Origin: Streptomyces sp. ML-6
GTDB taxonomy: Bacteria > Actinomycetota > Actinomycetes > Streptomycetales > Streptomycetaceae
NCBI RefSeq assembly: GCF_030116705.1
Contig: NZ_JAOTIK010000001.1
Span: 6,228,501-6,292,500 of the forward strand
Length of the DNA stretch: 64,000 nucleotides
Direction: 5' to 3'
Shown here: piece by piece, positions 24,538-32,541 of the stretch
Layout: each line of letters starts with the position of its first letter
How positions within the stretch are numbered: the stretch's first letter is position 1
Notes under the pieces: model-generated
Database searches by the model: none
What the model saw: the letters and a program-made list of their open reading frames with translations, nothing else
What the model was told of the DNA's origin: nothing
Program-made: the position numbers and the translations under genes

Positions 24538-25048
24538 ACCGGGTCCCGGTCCTGGTTCCGGCCCTGGTCCCGATTCCGGTTCCGGTTTCGGTTCCGTCGC
24601 GACTGTGCCGACGAGGGCGCCTCGCGGATCGGACGAGGGTTGCGGTGGAGTGACGGGAGAGTGGCCGACAGGTGTCTTCCGGAGGACGGTTGACCTGGTG
24701 AGGGCCCTTTCGAGGGTGCCTTCCGACATGAAGTCAACACACTTTCAGGCAATATAACCGGACCGGAGGGAGCTACCTTCCGTGCCTGCGCACTCGCTCC
24801 GAGCGATGATCGTGTGGCCTGGGTCACAACGTTCTTGACAGTCGTCGGGCGGGTGTCGAAAGCTCATGCATCATTGGTCTGGACCACGATGGGTGGGCGG
24901 GGTTCATGTTCGATTCGCCATGGGCTTCTGGTGCTGAAACTTCACTCATCAGGAGTGAACTCAGCTTCAGAGCATGGGAATTGACACATCATCAATTCTT
25001 TGCCGAAGTGTGTGTCCCGGTGCGTCGGCGTGCGGGCCTGGAGGGCTG
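24538..25048. other. Intergenic region with low-complexity stretch and two inverted repeats
   Basis: No gene is seen. 24541-24600 is a CCGGTTCCGG-type low-complexity run. The rest is unusually AT-rich for this genome. Two inverted repeats precede the ArsR-type gene: TTCACTC-ATCAG-GAGTGAA at 24941-24959, and GAATTGA (24978-24984) with TCAATTC (24992-24998) around a 7-bp spacer. The second contains TTGACA (24981-24986), a good -35 hexamer, and is a likely site for the downstream regulator. Another TTGACA lies at 24835-24840. Confidence 0.55.
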
Positions 25049-25996
25049 ATGGACCGACAGCAGCCCGACGTAAGACTGGCGTTGTGCGATCTGTGGCAGG
25101 CATTCGGCGCCGTCGCGCTGTTGACCCGCTATGGCCCCGACGCCCCCTGGCCCCATCGCTCCTGGGCCCGCGAGGCGCACGGGATGCTGACGCCGCGCCT
25201 GAGGTCCGTGGTCGCCCTGGCCCGGCGGCGGGGGCGTGTCCCCTCGTTCCTGGGGACGGGCATCGCCTCGCGGCGGGCGGGGATCACCGAGGGGCTGGAC
25301 GACCTGGCGCGCACCCCGGCCGCCCCGGTCCGCGACGAGATCGCCCGGGAGTACCCGGCGGCCGTCGAGGATCCCCCGATCGCCGCGCTGATCCGTGACC
25401 CGGAGAGTCAACTCCGTTACCTGGCAGCCGATTTAGCGAACTTCTGGCGGGTCGCGGTCGAGCCGCGCGAGGCAGGCCTGGCGCGCTGTCTGGAGGAGGA
25501 GATCCTCTTCCGCTCGCGCACCCTGGCGATGAGCGGGGGAGCGGCGCTCCTCCGCGAACTGGGGCTGCCGCTCGAACGCACCGACGGCACGGGCCGCTTG
25601 ACCGCCGTACCGATGATGTTCGCGGACGGCACCCACTGGTGGTCGGTCGCCGGCGGCCGGACCGTGGTCTCCTTCGCGGCGCGGGGAGCGGGGCTCCTGC
25701 ACACCGGTCCGAAGCGGGAGGGTGCCGCGCAGGACCGGCGCGAGGACCGCCTGGCGATCCTGCTGGGCCGGGGGCGCGCCTCGGTCGTACGGGAACTGGC
25801 CGAACCGATCACCACCTCCGCGCTCGCCGACCACCTGGGGCTCGCCGCGAGCACGGTCTCCCAGCACCTCTCGGCACTCGTCTCGGCCGGTGTGGTGCAA
25901 CGCCACCGGGCCGGTACGCGCGTCCTGTACGAGCTGAACCGTTCGGGCGTGACGCTGACACAGTGTCTGATGAGCCACCAGGCATCACAGGGCTGA
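25049..25996 (+). CDS. ArsR-type winged-helix regulator with N-terminal DUF5937-like domain
   Basis: A 315-residue regulator. The DNA-binding domain is C-terminal at about residues 230-305 (ALADHLGLAASTVSQHLSAL), typical ArsR/SmtB winged helix. The N-terminal 220 residues resemble the DUF5937 domain of a large Streptomyces group of such regulators, with ALIRDPESQLRYLAADLANF. No cysteine metal site is visible, so metal sensing is unlikely. ATG 25049 with GGAGGG is preferred over the ATG at 24974, which lies immediately before the GAATTGA/TCAATTC operator-like repeat. The gene ends in a strong terminator, so it is a separate unit from the operon that starts at 26737, although it could control it. 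Confidence 0.78.
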   Translation: MDRQQPDVRLALCDLWQAFGAVALLTRYGPDAPWPHRSWAREAHGMLTPRLRSVVALARRRGRVPSFLGTGIASRRAGITEGLDDLARTPAAPVRDEIAREYPAAVEDPPIAALIRDPESQLRYLAADLANFWRVAVEPREAGLARCLEEEILFRSRTLAMSGGAALLRELGLPLERTDGTGRLTAVPMMFADGTHWWSVAGGRTVVSFAARGAGLLHTGPKREGAAQDRREDRLAILLGRGRASVVRELAEPITTSALADHLGLAASTVSQHLSALVSAGVVQRHRAGTRVLYELNRSGVTLTQCLMSHQASQG

Positions 25997-26072
25997 CCGC
26001 CGGGGCCGACCGGCCCCCGCAACACCACAACCGCACACCGGGCCGACGGGCCGACGGGTCCATCACGACCGC

Positions 26073-26115
26073 ACACCGGGCCGGCGCTTGGCGCCGCGCC
26101 CGGTGTTGTGTTTTT
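26073..26115 (+). terminator. Intrinsic terminator after the ArsR-type gene
   Basis: ACACCGGGC (26073-26081) pairs with GCCCGGTGT (26098-26106), and the inner CGGCGC/GCGCCG extends it to a 15-bp stem with one bulge and a 3-nt loop. TTGTGTTTTT follows. This is an unusually classic rho-independent terminator for this genome. Confidence 0.85.
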
Positions 26116-26736
26116 CGCGACGCCCGCCGACCCGGGGACGAGCATGACCGAAACACTGCGCCGCCTGGTGCCCAGAAGTGTGATGTCACCTCTCCCACCA
26201 GCGATTACGCCGGAAAACGAGGAACCGGTCCGGCATGCCGCCGAGGCGATTCGGCGTACGCCGAAAGGCTTGTCGGGTGCCCGGGACTCGACAAGAGTCG
26301 AGGCGGGAACTGCTCGACCGGAGGGCCGCGAAGACGTGAGCAAGGCACTGGGAAACGTTCGTTTCCTGGAATCCGACCCGCCCGCAGGACCGAGCGCGAA
26401 CCACCACACCGACAGAACCGACGGCACCGCCCCGACCCATCGGACTGGCAGGACCGTCGGCCACCGCCCTTGAAGCACAACGCGACGCCACCCGCTCCAC
26501 CGCCTCACGACCCGTCCGCCGCACCGGACGCACGAGGCCGGTGACCGGGCCGGCCCGTCGCCCGGACAACCCGCACCACACCCGTCCCGCGGCCCGAAGC
26601 GCCGTACCGGCGCCGTTCGACGACGACGGCGCCGAGGCCGTCACCGGCACCCACCGAGGTGGAGCGCCCGGACCCGTACCGCAGGGGGAGCGGTCGGTCC
26701 GCCCAGCCACGAAGAACCGAGCCCTGGAGTGAACGC
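26116..26736 (+). promoter_or_regulatory. Upstream region of the five-gene operon, with a 16-bp palindrome
   Basis: About 620 bp without a convincing gene. TTCGGCGTACGCCGAA at 26250-26265 is a perfect 16-bp palindrome, a good operator candidate. CTCGAC-AAGA-GTCGAG at 26287-26302 can form a short hairpin just after it. Further on the sequence is rich in CCGACC-like simple sequence. Open frames here encode Thr/Arg-rich strings and are not credible. A long leader or a regulator site for the biosynthetic operon is the likely content. Confidence 0.5.
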
Positions 26737-27801
26737 ATGACGACGCCCGACTCCTACCTGTACCGATCCCCCTCGCAACGCCCGTACTTCAGCTCGGACG
26801 GCGAGTCCTACCTGGCACAGACACCGCTGAGGGACATCCGGAAGTCGCGGGAACTGCGGGTGCTCTCCGAGGCGGACTTCGAGTTCTGGCAGACCTACGG
26901 CTACGTCATCGTGCGGGAGGCGATCCCGGCCGCCGCGGCGCGCCGCCTGCTCGACTTCACCTGGGACTTCCAGGGTCTCGACCCGGCCCGGCCCGAGACC
27001 TGGTACGAGGACCGCCCCTTCCGGGACGACCTGGACCGGGAACTGCACGTCTACGGATTCGTCGAGGCGTACCACCACCAGCTCATCTGGGACAGCCGGC
27101 AGGCGCAGCGCGTCTACGACGCCTTCGTCGACGTGTGGGACTGCGAAGAGCTGTGGGTGACCCTGGACCGGCTCAACCTCAACCCGCCCAACGTCAAGAA
27201 CCGGGACCGGGCGCTCATCGCGCCCACCGACAAGGGCTTCGACATCGAGCTCCACTGGGACGTCGACACCACGCTCGGCGTCCTGCCCCAGCGGGTCCAG
27301 GGCATCATCGCGCTGAACGACACCCGGCCGGAGGCGGGCGGCTTCCAGTGCTCGCCGGAACTCTTCCGCCGGTTCGAGGAGTGGAAGACCGGGCAGCCCG
27401 CGGACCGGGACCCGATCAGGCCGGACACCGACCGCGCGGAGTTCCCGGTCATCCGCCCGGAGCTGCGGGCCGGGGACCTGCTGATCTGGAACGGCCTGCT
27501 CGCGCACGGGGTGGCCCGCAACACCTCGCGGGACGAGGTCCGCGCCGTCCAGTACCTCTCGATGATGCCCGCGCTGGAGTCGCACGACGAACTGCGGCGC
27601 TCCCGGATCGATTCGTGGCGCAACCTCGCCACCCCGGAATGGAACAGGACGCTCGTCGGCGACATCACGAAGCACGAATCCCTCAGGTACGGCACTGCCA
27701 CGCTGAACGACCTCGGCGAGAAGCTGCTGGGACTGAAGTCCTGGCACGGGCAGGACGACGAGCGGTCGACCGGAGAGCTGGCATGCGCCGAATCTGTCTG
27801 A
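26737..27801 (+). CDS. Phytanoyl-CoA dioxygenase (PhyH)-family 2-oxoglutarate oxygenase
   Basis: A 354-residue Fe(II)/2-oxoglutarate-dependent oxygenase. The iron ligands are readable as H173-x-D175 in LHWDVD and the distal H257 in LLAHGVARN, followed by an arginine strand (RAVQYLSM) for 2-oxoglutarate. The N-terminal RELRVLSEADFEFWQTYGYV is typical of PhyH-type hydroxylases of bacterial secondary metabolism. It probably hydroxylates, desaturates or rearranges a small molecule such as an amino acid. GGAG lies 8 nt before the ATG. It is the first gene of a five-gene operon and overlaps the next gene by 19 bp. The substrate is unknown. Confidence 0.87.
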   Translation: MTTPDSYLYRSPSQRPYFSSDGESYLAQTPLRDIRKSRELRVLSEADFEFWQTYGYVIVREAIPAAAARRLLDFTWDFQGLDPARPETWYEDRPFRDDLDRELHVYGFVEAYHHQLIWDSRQAQRVYDAFVDVWDCEELWVTLDRLNLNPPNVKNRDRALIAPTDKGFDIELHWDVDTTLGVLPQRVQGIIALNDTRPEAGGFQCSPELFRRFEEWKTGQPADRDPIRPDTDRAEFPVIRPELRAGDLLIWNGLLAHGVARNTSRDEVRAVQYLSMMPALESHDELRRSRIDSWRNLATPEWNRTLVGDITKHESLRYGTATLNDLGEKLLGLKSWHGQDDERSTGELACAESV

Positions 27802-29177
27802 CCCTTCCGACGAACAGGGCCTGCGCCGCGACGATCTCGGCCGTCGGCGAGGAGGCGGACCACGCGGCCGAACACTTCGGCGTCGAGGTGCACCTGCTGA
27901 TCCTGGACTCCTCGAACGAACAGGAATTCGCGGAGCACGCCCGGGTCGTCGCCGGGGCGCGCCGGGCCCCGCACGTGGTCGTGCACCACCTCGGCGAGGC
28001 GGAGCAGCGTGACTTCCTGCGGCGGGTGATCCGGCGCTCCGGCGTCGCCAAGCCCGACCTGATGCTCGGCCTCATGCTCCCGGACGGCGTCTCCTACGGC
28101 GCCTGCACCAACCGGGCGTTCCTGATCGCCGCCGCGCTCGGCTGCCGGTCGGTGCACCGCCGGGACTCCGACAGCACCTACCAGGTCCTGGACGGCGAGA
28201 CCGTCTTCCCCATCCACCACGAACTCGCCTCGCTCGGCAAGGCCGCGGCCGACGCGGCGGCCGGGGTGTCCGAGACCGTGCTCGACCCCGGGCACGCGCA
28301 CAAACCGGTGGTGATGGTGGGCAGTTCCTTCGTCGGCGAGCTGTCGGTGGACATCGGCGAGATCGCCGAGCTGGACCAGGACGTCTACCACGACGTCGTC
28401 GGTCTGTGGGCCCCCGGACACTGGTCGGACGAGCAGAAGAGGGAACTCGTCGAGGAGTCCTTCAAGGGCGCCGGCACCGACCCGTTCGTCCGCGACCACT
28501 CGGTCCTCACCCATGTCGATCCGATGCGGGTCGACATGTGCAACATCAGCTTCCTGGACGAGGTGTACGAACGGGTGCCGCTGCCGCCCGCGACCGACAC
28601 CATCGGCAGCGACTACTTCCTCATGCACCTGGTGCACGACAGCACGCTGCCCGGGGTCCTGCACAACCGCAACATCGTGAACTTCTACACCGCGGAACGC
28701 CGGACCGACGCCGGGTTCATGGCCTACCAGCTGCGGTTCGCGAAGTTCTTCCTCTCCATGCTCTACTTCAACTTCATCTACGAGAAGATGGCGGAGGCCG
28801 GTCCCGCACTGCTCAACGACCGGCACCGCGTCCGGCCGGCGGCGGTGGCCGAGCTGGCCAGACGGAGCGCCCTGGTGGACCGGGCGGAGAACGTGCACCG
28901 ACTGGACGTCCTCGACCGCTCCTACCGGAAACTGGGCGGCAGGTACGCCGAGTTCGCCGAGGTCCTGGCGGCAGGCGGCCGACAGCTGCTCGAAGAGGCC
29001 CGTGCGGACATCGAGGACTTCGCGCTGCTGACCGAGTCCTGGTCATCCCTGGTACGGGCGAGCGGCTCCACCGGCCTCCACCCCTCGGACGGAGCCACCG
29101 GCCTCCACCCCTCGGACGGGTCCACCGACCCCCATCCGTCGGACGGGTCCACCGACCCCCACCCGTCGGACCGGTAG
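27783..29177 (+). CDS. DUF6271-like protein, possible GT-A-type transferase
   Basis: A 464-residue protein that I cannot assign firmly; it most resembles DUF6271 proteins. The N-terminal half looks like a nucleotide-sugar-binding fold: strands VEVHLLILDSS and PHVVVHHLG, CTNRAFLIAAALGC, then RRDSDSTY, where D128-S-D130 resembles the DxD metal motif of GT-A glycosyltransferases. The middle contains HKPVVMVGSSFVGELSVDIG; the C-terminal third is helical. The last 40 residues are four 9-residue repeats (GSTGLHPSD type). It overlaps the dioxygenase gene by 19 bp and precedes the decarboxylase by 16 bp, so all should act in one pathway. A glycosyl or nucleotidyl transfer role is inference. Confidence 0.6.
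   Translation: MRRICLTLPTNRACAATISAVGEEADHAAEHFGVEVHLLILDSSNEQEFAEHARVVAGARRAPHVVVHHLGEAEQRDFLRRVIRRSGVAKPDLMLGLMLPDGVSYGACTNRAFLIAAALGCRSVHRRDSDSTYQVLDGETVFPIHHELASLGKAAADAAAGVSETVLDPGHAHKPVVMVGSSFVGELSVDIGEIAELDQDVYHDVVGLWAPGHWSDEQKRELVEESFKGAGTDPFVRDHSVLTHVDPMRVDMCNISFLDEVYERVPLPPATDTIGSDYFLMHLVHDSTLPGVLHNRNIVNFYTAERRTDAGFMAYQLRFAKFFLSMLYFNFIYEKMAEAGPALLNDRHRVRPAAVAELARRSALVDRAENVHRLDVLDRSYRKLGGRYAEFAEVLAAGGRQLLEEARADIEDFALLTESWSSLVRASGSTGLHPSDGATGLHPSDGSTDPHPSDGSTDPHPSDR
29064..29171 (+). repeat. Four 27-bp tandem repeats at the 3' end of the DUF6271-like gene
   Basis: Units at 29064, 29091, 29118 and 29145, each 27 bp and in frame, encode GSTGLHPSD, GATGLHPSD and GSTDPHPSD twice. The stop codon TAG follows two codons later. 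Being a multiple of three, copy number could change without loss of frame. Confidence 0.9.
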
Positions 29178-29193
29178 GCGGAACCGGACCATC

Positions 29194-30363
29194 ATGCACC
29201 TGAACGCACACATGCGCGCCGCGCTGACGGCGGCCGACGACGACCGGATCATCTTCGACCTCACCGGCATAGCGGCGCAGTACGAAGCACTGCTGCGCGA
29301 ACTGCCGGGAGTCTCCGTCCGCTTCGCCATGAAGGCCTGCCCGGTGGACGAGGTCCTGGCCTGTCTGGCGGCGCGGGGCTCCGGCTTCGACGCGGCGAGC
29401 CCCAACGAGGTGGCACAGGCCCTGCGCACCGGGGTGCCGGCCGACCGGATCCACTACGGCAACACCATCAAGTCCGACCGGAACATCGCCGACGCCCACC
29501 GCATGGGGATCACGACCTTCGCGACCGACAGCCTGGAGGACGTGGCGGCGATCGCGGCCCACGCCCCCGGCGCCCGGGTCTTCTGCAGACTGGCCACCAG
29601 CGGGGCCGGGGCACTCTGGGGCCTCAGCCGGAAGTTCGGCTGCTCGGCCGCCGACGCGGTGCTGGTGATGGAGGCGGCGCGGGCGGCCGGTCTGACCCCG
29701 GCCGGCCTGTCCGTCCACGTCGGCTCCCAGCAGATGACCTCGCAGGCGTGGCAGGAGGTCTTCGAGTCCCTCGCCGACCTGCTCGCGGTGCTGAACCGGC
29801 GGGGCATCCTCCCGGACCACCTCAACCTCGGCGGCGGACTGCCCGCACTGGGCTACCTGGACAGCAGGGGCCGGCCCCTGGACCCGCCGGTGGACAAGAT
29901 CTTCGCCGTGATCCGCGAGGGAACACAACACCTCGCGGCGGTGTCGGAGGCGCCGCTGGACTTCCTCATGGAACCGGGCCGCCACCTGGTGGCCGATCAC
30001 GGCGCGATCAGGGCGCACGTGGCCCGGCTGTCGTCCCGGCAGCAGATCGACGGCGCACGCGAGAACTGGCTGTACCTGAGCTGCGGGAAGTTCAACGGCC
30101 TCTACGAGATGGACCAGTTGCAGTACCGGCTGCTGTTCCCCTCGCACGACGACGGCGACCACGTACCGGCCGTTGTCGCGGGCCCCACCTGCGACAGCGA
30201 CGACGCCTTCGCCCACGAGCACAACCGCGTTCCGGTGCCCCGGGAAGTCGCCTCGGGGGACCCGGTATGGATCCTCTCCAGCGGCGCCTACGCGACCGGA
30301 TACATGACGCGGGGATTCAACGGCTTCGATCCGCTTCCGTACGCGTGGACGCGCGGCGACTAG
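29194..30363 (+). CDS. Fold type III PLP decarboxylase (ornithine/lysine type)
   Basis: A 389-residue enzyme of the alanine-racemase-fold decarboxylases. The PLP lysine is K47 in RFAMKACP. Other marks are HVGSQQ, the glycine loop NLGGGLP, EPGRHLVAD for phosphate binding, and the catalytic cysteine C333 in GPTCDSDD, which is shared between the two active sites of the dimer. The GPTCDS form is typical of enzymes that decarboxylate ornithine, lysine or related basic amino acids. The product would be a diamine or substituted amine. It is the third gene of the operon, 12 bp before the acetyltransferase. Whether the true substrate is first hydroxylated by the dioxygenase is unknown. Confidence 0.9.
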   Translation: MHLNAHMRAALTAADDDRIIFDLTGIAAQYEALLRELPGVSVRFAMKACPVDEVLACLAARGSGFDAASPNEVAQALRTGVPADRIHYGNTIKSDRNIADAHRMGITTFATDSLEDVAAIAAHAPGARVFCRLATSGAGALWGLSRKFGCSAADAVLVMEAARAAGLTPAGLSVHVGSQQMTSQAWQEVFESLADLLAVLNRRGILPDHLNLGGGLPALGYLDSRGRPLDPPVDKIFAVIREGTQHLAAVSEAPLDFLMEPGRHLVADHGAIRAHVARLSSRQQIDGARENWLYLSCGKFNGLYEMDQLQYRLLFPSHDDGDHVPAVVAGPTCDSDDAFAHEHNRVPVPREVASGDPVWILSSGAYATGYMTRGFNGFDPLPYAWTRGD

Positions 30364-30375
30364 AGGGACCACCAC

Positions 30376-30933
30376 GTGCGCATACGGCACATATCCAATG
30401 ACGACTGGGACGGCATCACCGCACTGGAGGCCGAGGAGTACACCGCCGACGGACTGTCGGAGGGCCGGGCCGCGCTGCGGTCCCGGGCCCACGCCTCACC
30501 GGCCACCTGCTTCGTCCTGGACCACGCCGGCCGGGTCGCGGGATACCTGCTGGCCCTGCCCTACCCGAAGTTCGAGTACCCCGACCTGGACCGGAAGGAG
30601 GGCCTCGTCTTCCACTCGCGCAACCTGCACCTGCACGACCTCGTCGTGGCCCCGGAGTTCCGCGGCGGGGGACTCGCGAAGAACCTCCTGCGCCACTTCA
30701 CGGCGACGGCGGGAGCGAAGGGGTACGAGGAGGTGTCCCTGGTCGCCGTCCGCGGCAGCGACACCTTCTGGGCGGCCCACGGATACCGGGCCCACCGGGA
30801 GGTCGAGCCGCCGGCGAGCTACGGACCGGGCGCGGTGTACATGTCCAGGGCGGTACCGGGAGTCCGGGCCGGAAGAACGAACCTCGCCGACCTGCCGGCA
30901 CACGGGGTACCTCCGAAAGACGAAGTGGGCTGA
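30376..30933 (+). CDS. GNAT-family N-acyltransferase
   Basis: A 185-residue GNAT protein starting at GTG 30376 with GAGGGACC upstream. The strand-helix LHLHDLVVAPEFRGGGLAKN holds the acyl-CoA pyrophosphate loop (R-x-x-G-x-A form), and FWAAHGYRAHREVEPP is the usual beta6-beta7 end. It should acylate, probably acetylate, a primary amine. In context the amine may be that made by the neighbouring decarboxylase, for self-protection or as a biosynthetic step. The last 25 residues are an Arg/Pro/Gly-rich tail. The spacing to the next gene is 6 bp. Confidence 0.85.
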   Translation: MRIRHISNDDWDGITALEAEEYTADGLSEGRAALRSRAHASPATCFVLDHAGRVAGYLLALPYPKFEYPDLDRKEGLVFHSRNLHLHDLVVAPEFRGGGLAKNLLRHFTATAGAKGYEEVSLVAVRGSDTFWAAHGYRAHREVEPPASYGPGAVYMSRAVPGVRAGRTNLADLPAHGVPPKDEVG

Positions 30934-30939
30934 TTGCAC

Positions 30940-32106
30940 ATGTCTGGCGTTCGTGACGAATTCCACCGCGCGCAACTGGCGATCGGGGCGCTGTTCTGCT
31001 TCCTCGGGTTCCAGTACGCGACCTGGGCCTCCCGGCTCCCCGCGATCAAGGCGGAACTCGACCTGACCGAAGCGGAACTGGGCCTGCTGCTGATGGCTTG
31101 CGGGGCGGGTGCGGCGGCCTCGTTCCCCCTCGTCGCGGTCCTGATGAGGCGGATGGGATCGCGCCGGCTCGCACTCGTGTCGGTCGGCTTCCTGAGCCTG
31201 CTCCTGCCGGCGCTCGCCGTGGCGCCCAACTACCCGGTCGCACTCCTGGTCATCTGCTGCGACGGCGTCGCCGTCGGGAGTCTGAACGTCGCGATGAACG
31301 CTCAGGGGGCGGCGCTCGAAGCCGCCCACGAGCGCACCGCCATGGCCAGGCTGCACGCCGTGTTCAGCGCCGGTTCCCTGCTCGCGGCCCTGCTCGCCTC
31401 CGGGGTGAACGCGCTGACCCCAAAGGTCGCGGTGCACTTCGCGGTGGCCGCCGTCCTTCTTCTGCTGCTGGTCGGACTGACCTGGAAGGGCCTGCTGGTG
31501 GAGGACCCGCCGGCCCCGGAGCAGCAGGCCCCGAAGAAGAGCCGCCGCAGGCTCACCGTGCCGTCCCGCGTGACGATCTGGATGGGCTGCGCGATGGTCT
31601 TCGGCACCGTGACCGAGGGCGCCATGAACGACTGGTCGGCGCTCTACATGGAGGACGTGGTCGGAGCGGCGTCGGAACTGGCGCCCCTGGGCATCGCGGT
31701 CGTCTCGGGGATGATGGTGCTGGCCCGCCTCTTCGCCGACGGCTGGCGCAGCCGCTGGGGCGACGGACGGATCGTCCGCGTCGGCAGCGCGGTGGCCGGT
31801 ACCGGGCTGGCGCTCGCCCTGCTGGCCGGTGGCGTCGTGCCGACGCTGATCGGGTTCGCCTGCGTCGGACTGGGCGTCGCGGCCGTCACCCCGTGCATCT
31901 ACGTGGCGGCGGCGGGGCAGGGCACGGACGCGCTGGCCCTGGTCGCCGCCATGGGGACGACCGGTCTGCTGGCCGGGCCCGCGCTGATCGGCTTCATAGC
32001 GGAAGCCGGCAGCCTCGTCTGGGGCATGGGGGCGGTGGCCGCCTCGGCGATCCTGGTCTCCCTGTGCGCCACCCGGATCCGCTGGCCGCAGCCCGCCGAG
32101 TCCTGA
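30940..32106 (+). CDS. MFS exporter of the five-gene operon
   Basis: A 388-residue membrane protein with about 12 helices, of the fucose-permease-like/YbjJ MFS subgroup: helix 1 FCFLGFQYATWASRLPAIKA is characteristic. MNDWSALYMEDVVGA in the middle is also typical of this group. ATG 30940 is preferred over TTG 30934. It directly follows the acyltransferase and is followed by an array of hairpin repeats that probably end the transcript. The likely role is export of the operon product; import of a precursor is the alternative. Confidence 0.85.
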   Translation: MSGVRDEFHRAQLAIGALFCFLGFQYATWASRLPAIKAELDLTEAELGLLLMACGAGAAASFPLVAVLMRRMGSRRLALVSVGFLSLLLPALAVAPNYPVALLVICCDGVAVGSLNVAMNAQGAALEAAHERTAMARLHAVFSAGSLLAALLASGVNALTPKVAVHFAVAAVLLLLLVGLTWKGLLVEDPPAPEQQAPKKSRRRLTVPSRVTIWMGCAMVFGTVTEGAMNDWSALYMEDVVGAASELAPLGIAVVSGMMVLARLFADGWRSRWGDGRIVRVGSAVAGTGLALALLAGGVVPTLIGFACVGLGVAAVTPCIYVAAAGQGTDALALVAAMGTTGLLAGPALIGFIAEAGSLVWGMGAVAASAILVSLCATRIRWPQPAES

Positions 32107-32125
32107 CACCGCCCTGCGCCCGGGG

Positions 32126-32259
32126 CCGTTCCCCGGGCGCCGGGAACAGCCCCTTGCCCCTGGTCCGTTCCCCGGGCGCCGGGAACAGCCCCTTGCCCCT
32201 GGTCCGTTCCCCGGGCGCCGGGAACAGCCCCTTGCCCCTGGTCCGTTCCCCGGGCGCCG
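32126..32259 (+). repeat. 39-bp tandem repeat array, each unit with a hairpin
   Basis: Three identical 39-bp units (32126-32164, 32165-32203, 32204-32242) and a partial fourth (32243-32259) begin 20 bp after the MFS stop. Each contains GTTCCCCGGGCGCCGGGAAC, which folds into an 8-bp stem with one bulged C and a 3-nt loop. The array may act as a stacked terminator for the five-gene operon. The rest of 32260-32541 is GC-rich, without a gene. Confidence 0.85.
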
Positions 32260-32541
32260 AACCGCCCGCGCGGGACCGGTGAGACCGCCCCGCACAAGAC
32301 CGGTAGACCGGCCGCGCAGGCCGGTGACTGCCCGCGCGGCCCTCTTCGCGCGGCCCCCTTCGTGCGTGACGGCACGGAACACGAGATACCGTCGTGCACG
32401 CCGGGTCCGACGGCACCCGACCGCGCCGGGCGCGGCCGGGGAGCCTCGGCGGGGCGTCCCGCGCGTCGGCCGTCCGATGCCCGGACGGACCGGCTCCGGG
32501 ACCGGTGCGGGGTGTGGGCAGTCAGCAGGCAAGGGGAGACC

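Noticed and set aside
26108..26473. Open frame of 121 codons upstream of the PhyH gene
   Set aside because: It starts inside the terminator T-tract, has no ribosome site, and its second half is Thr/Arg/Gly simple sequence.
32126..32259. CRISPR array
   Set aside because: Units are directly adjacent with no unique spacers, and no cas gene is present. The same holds for the other tandem arrays.
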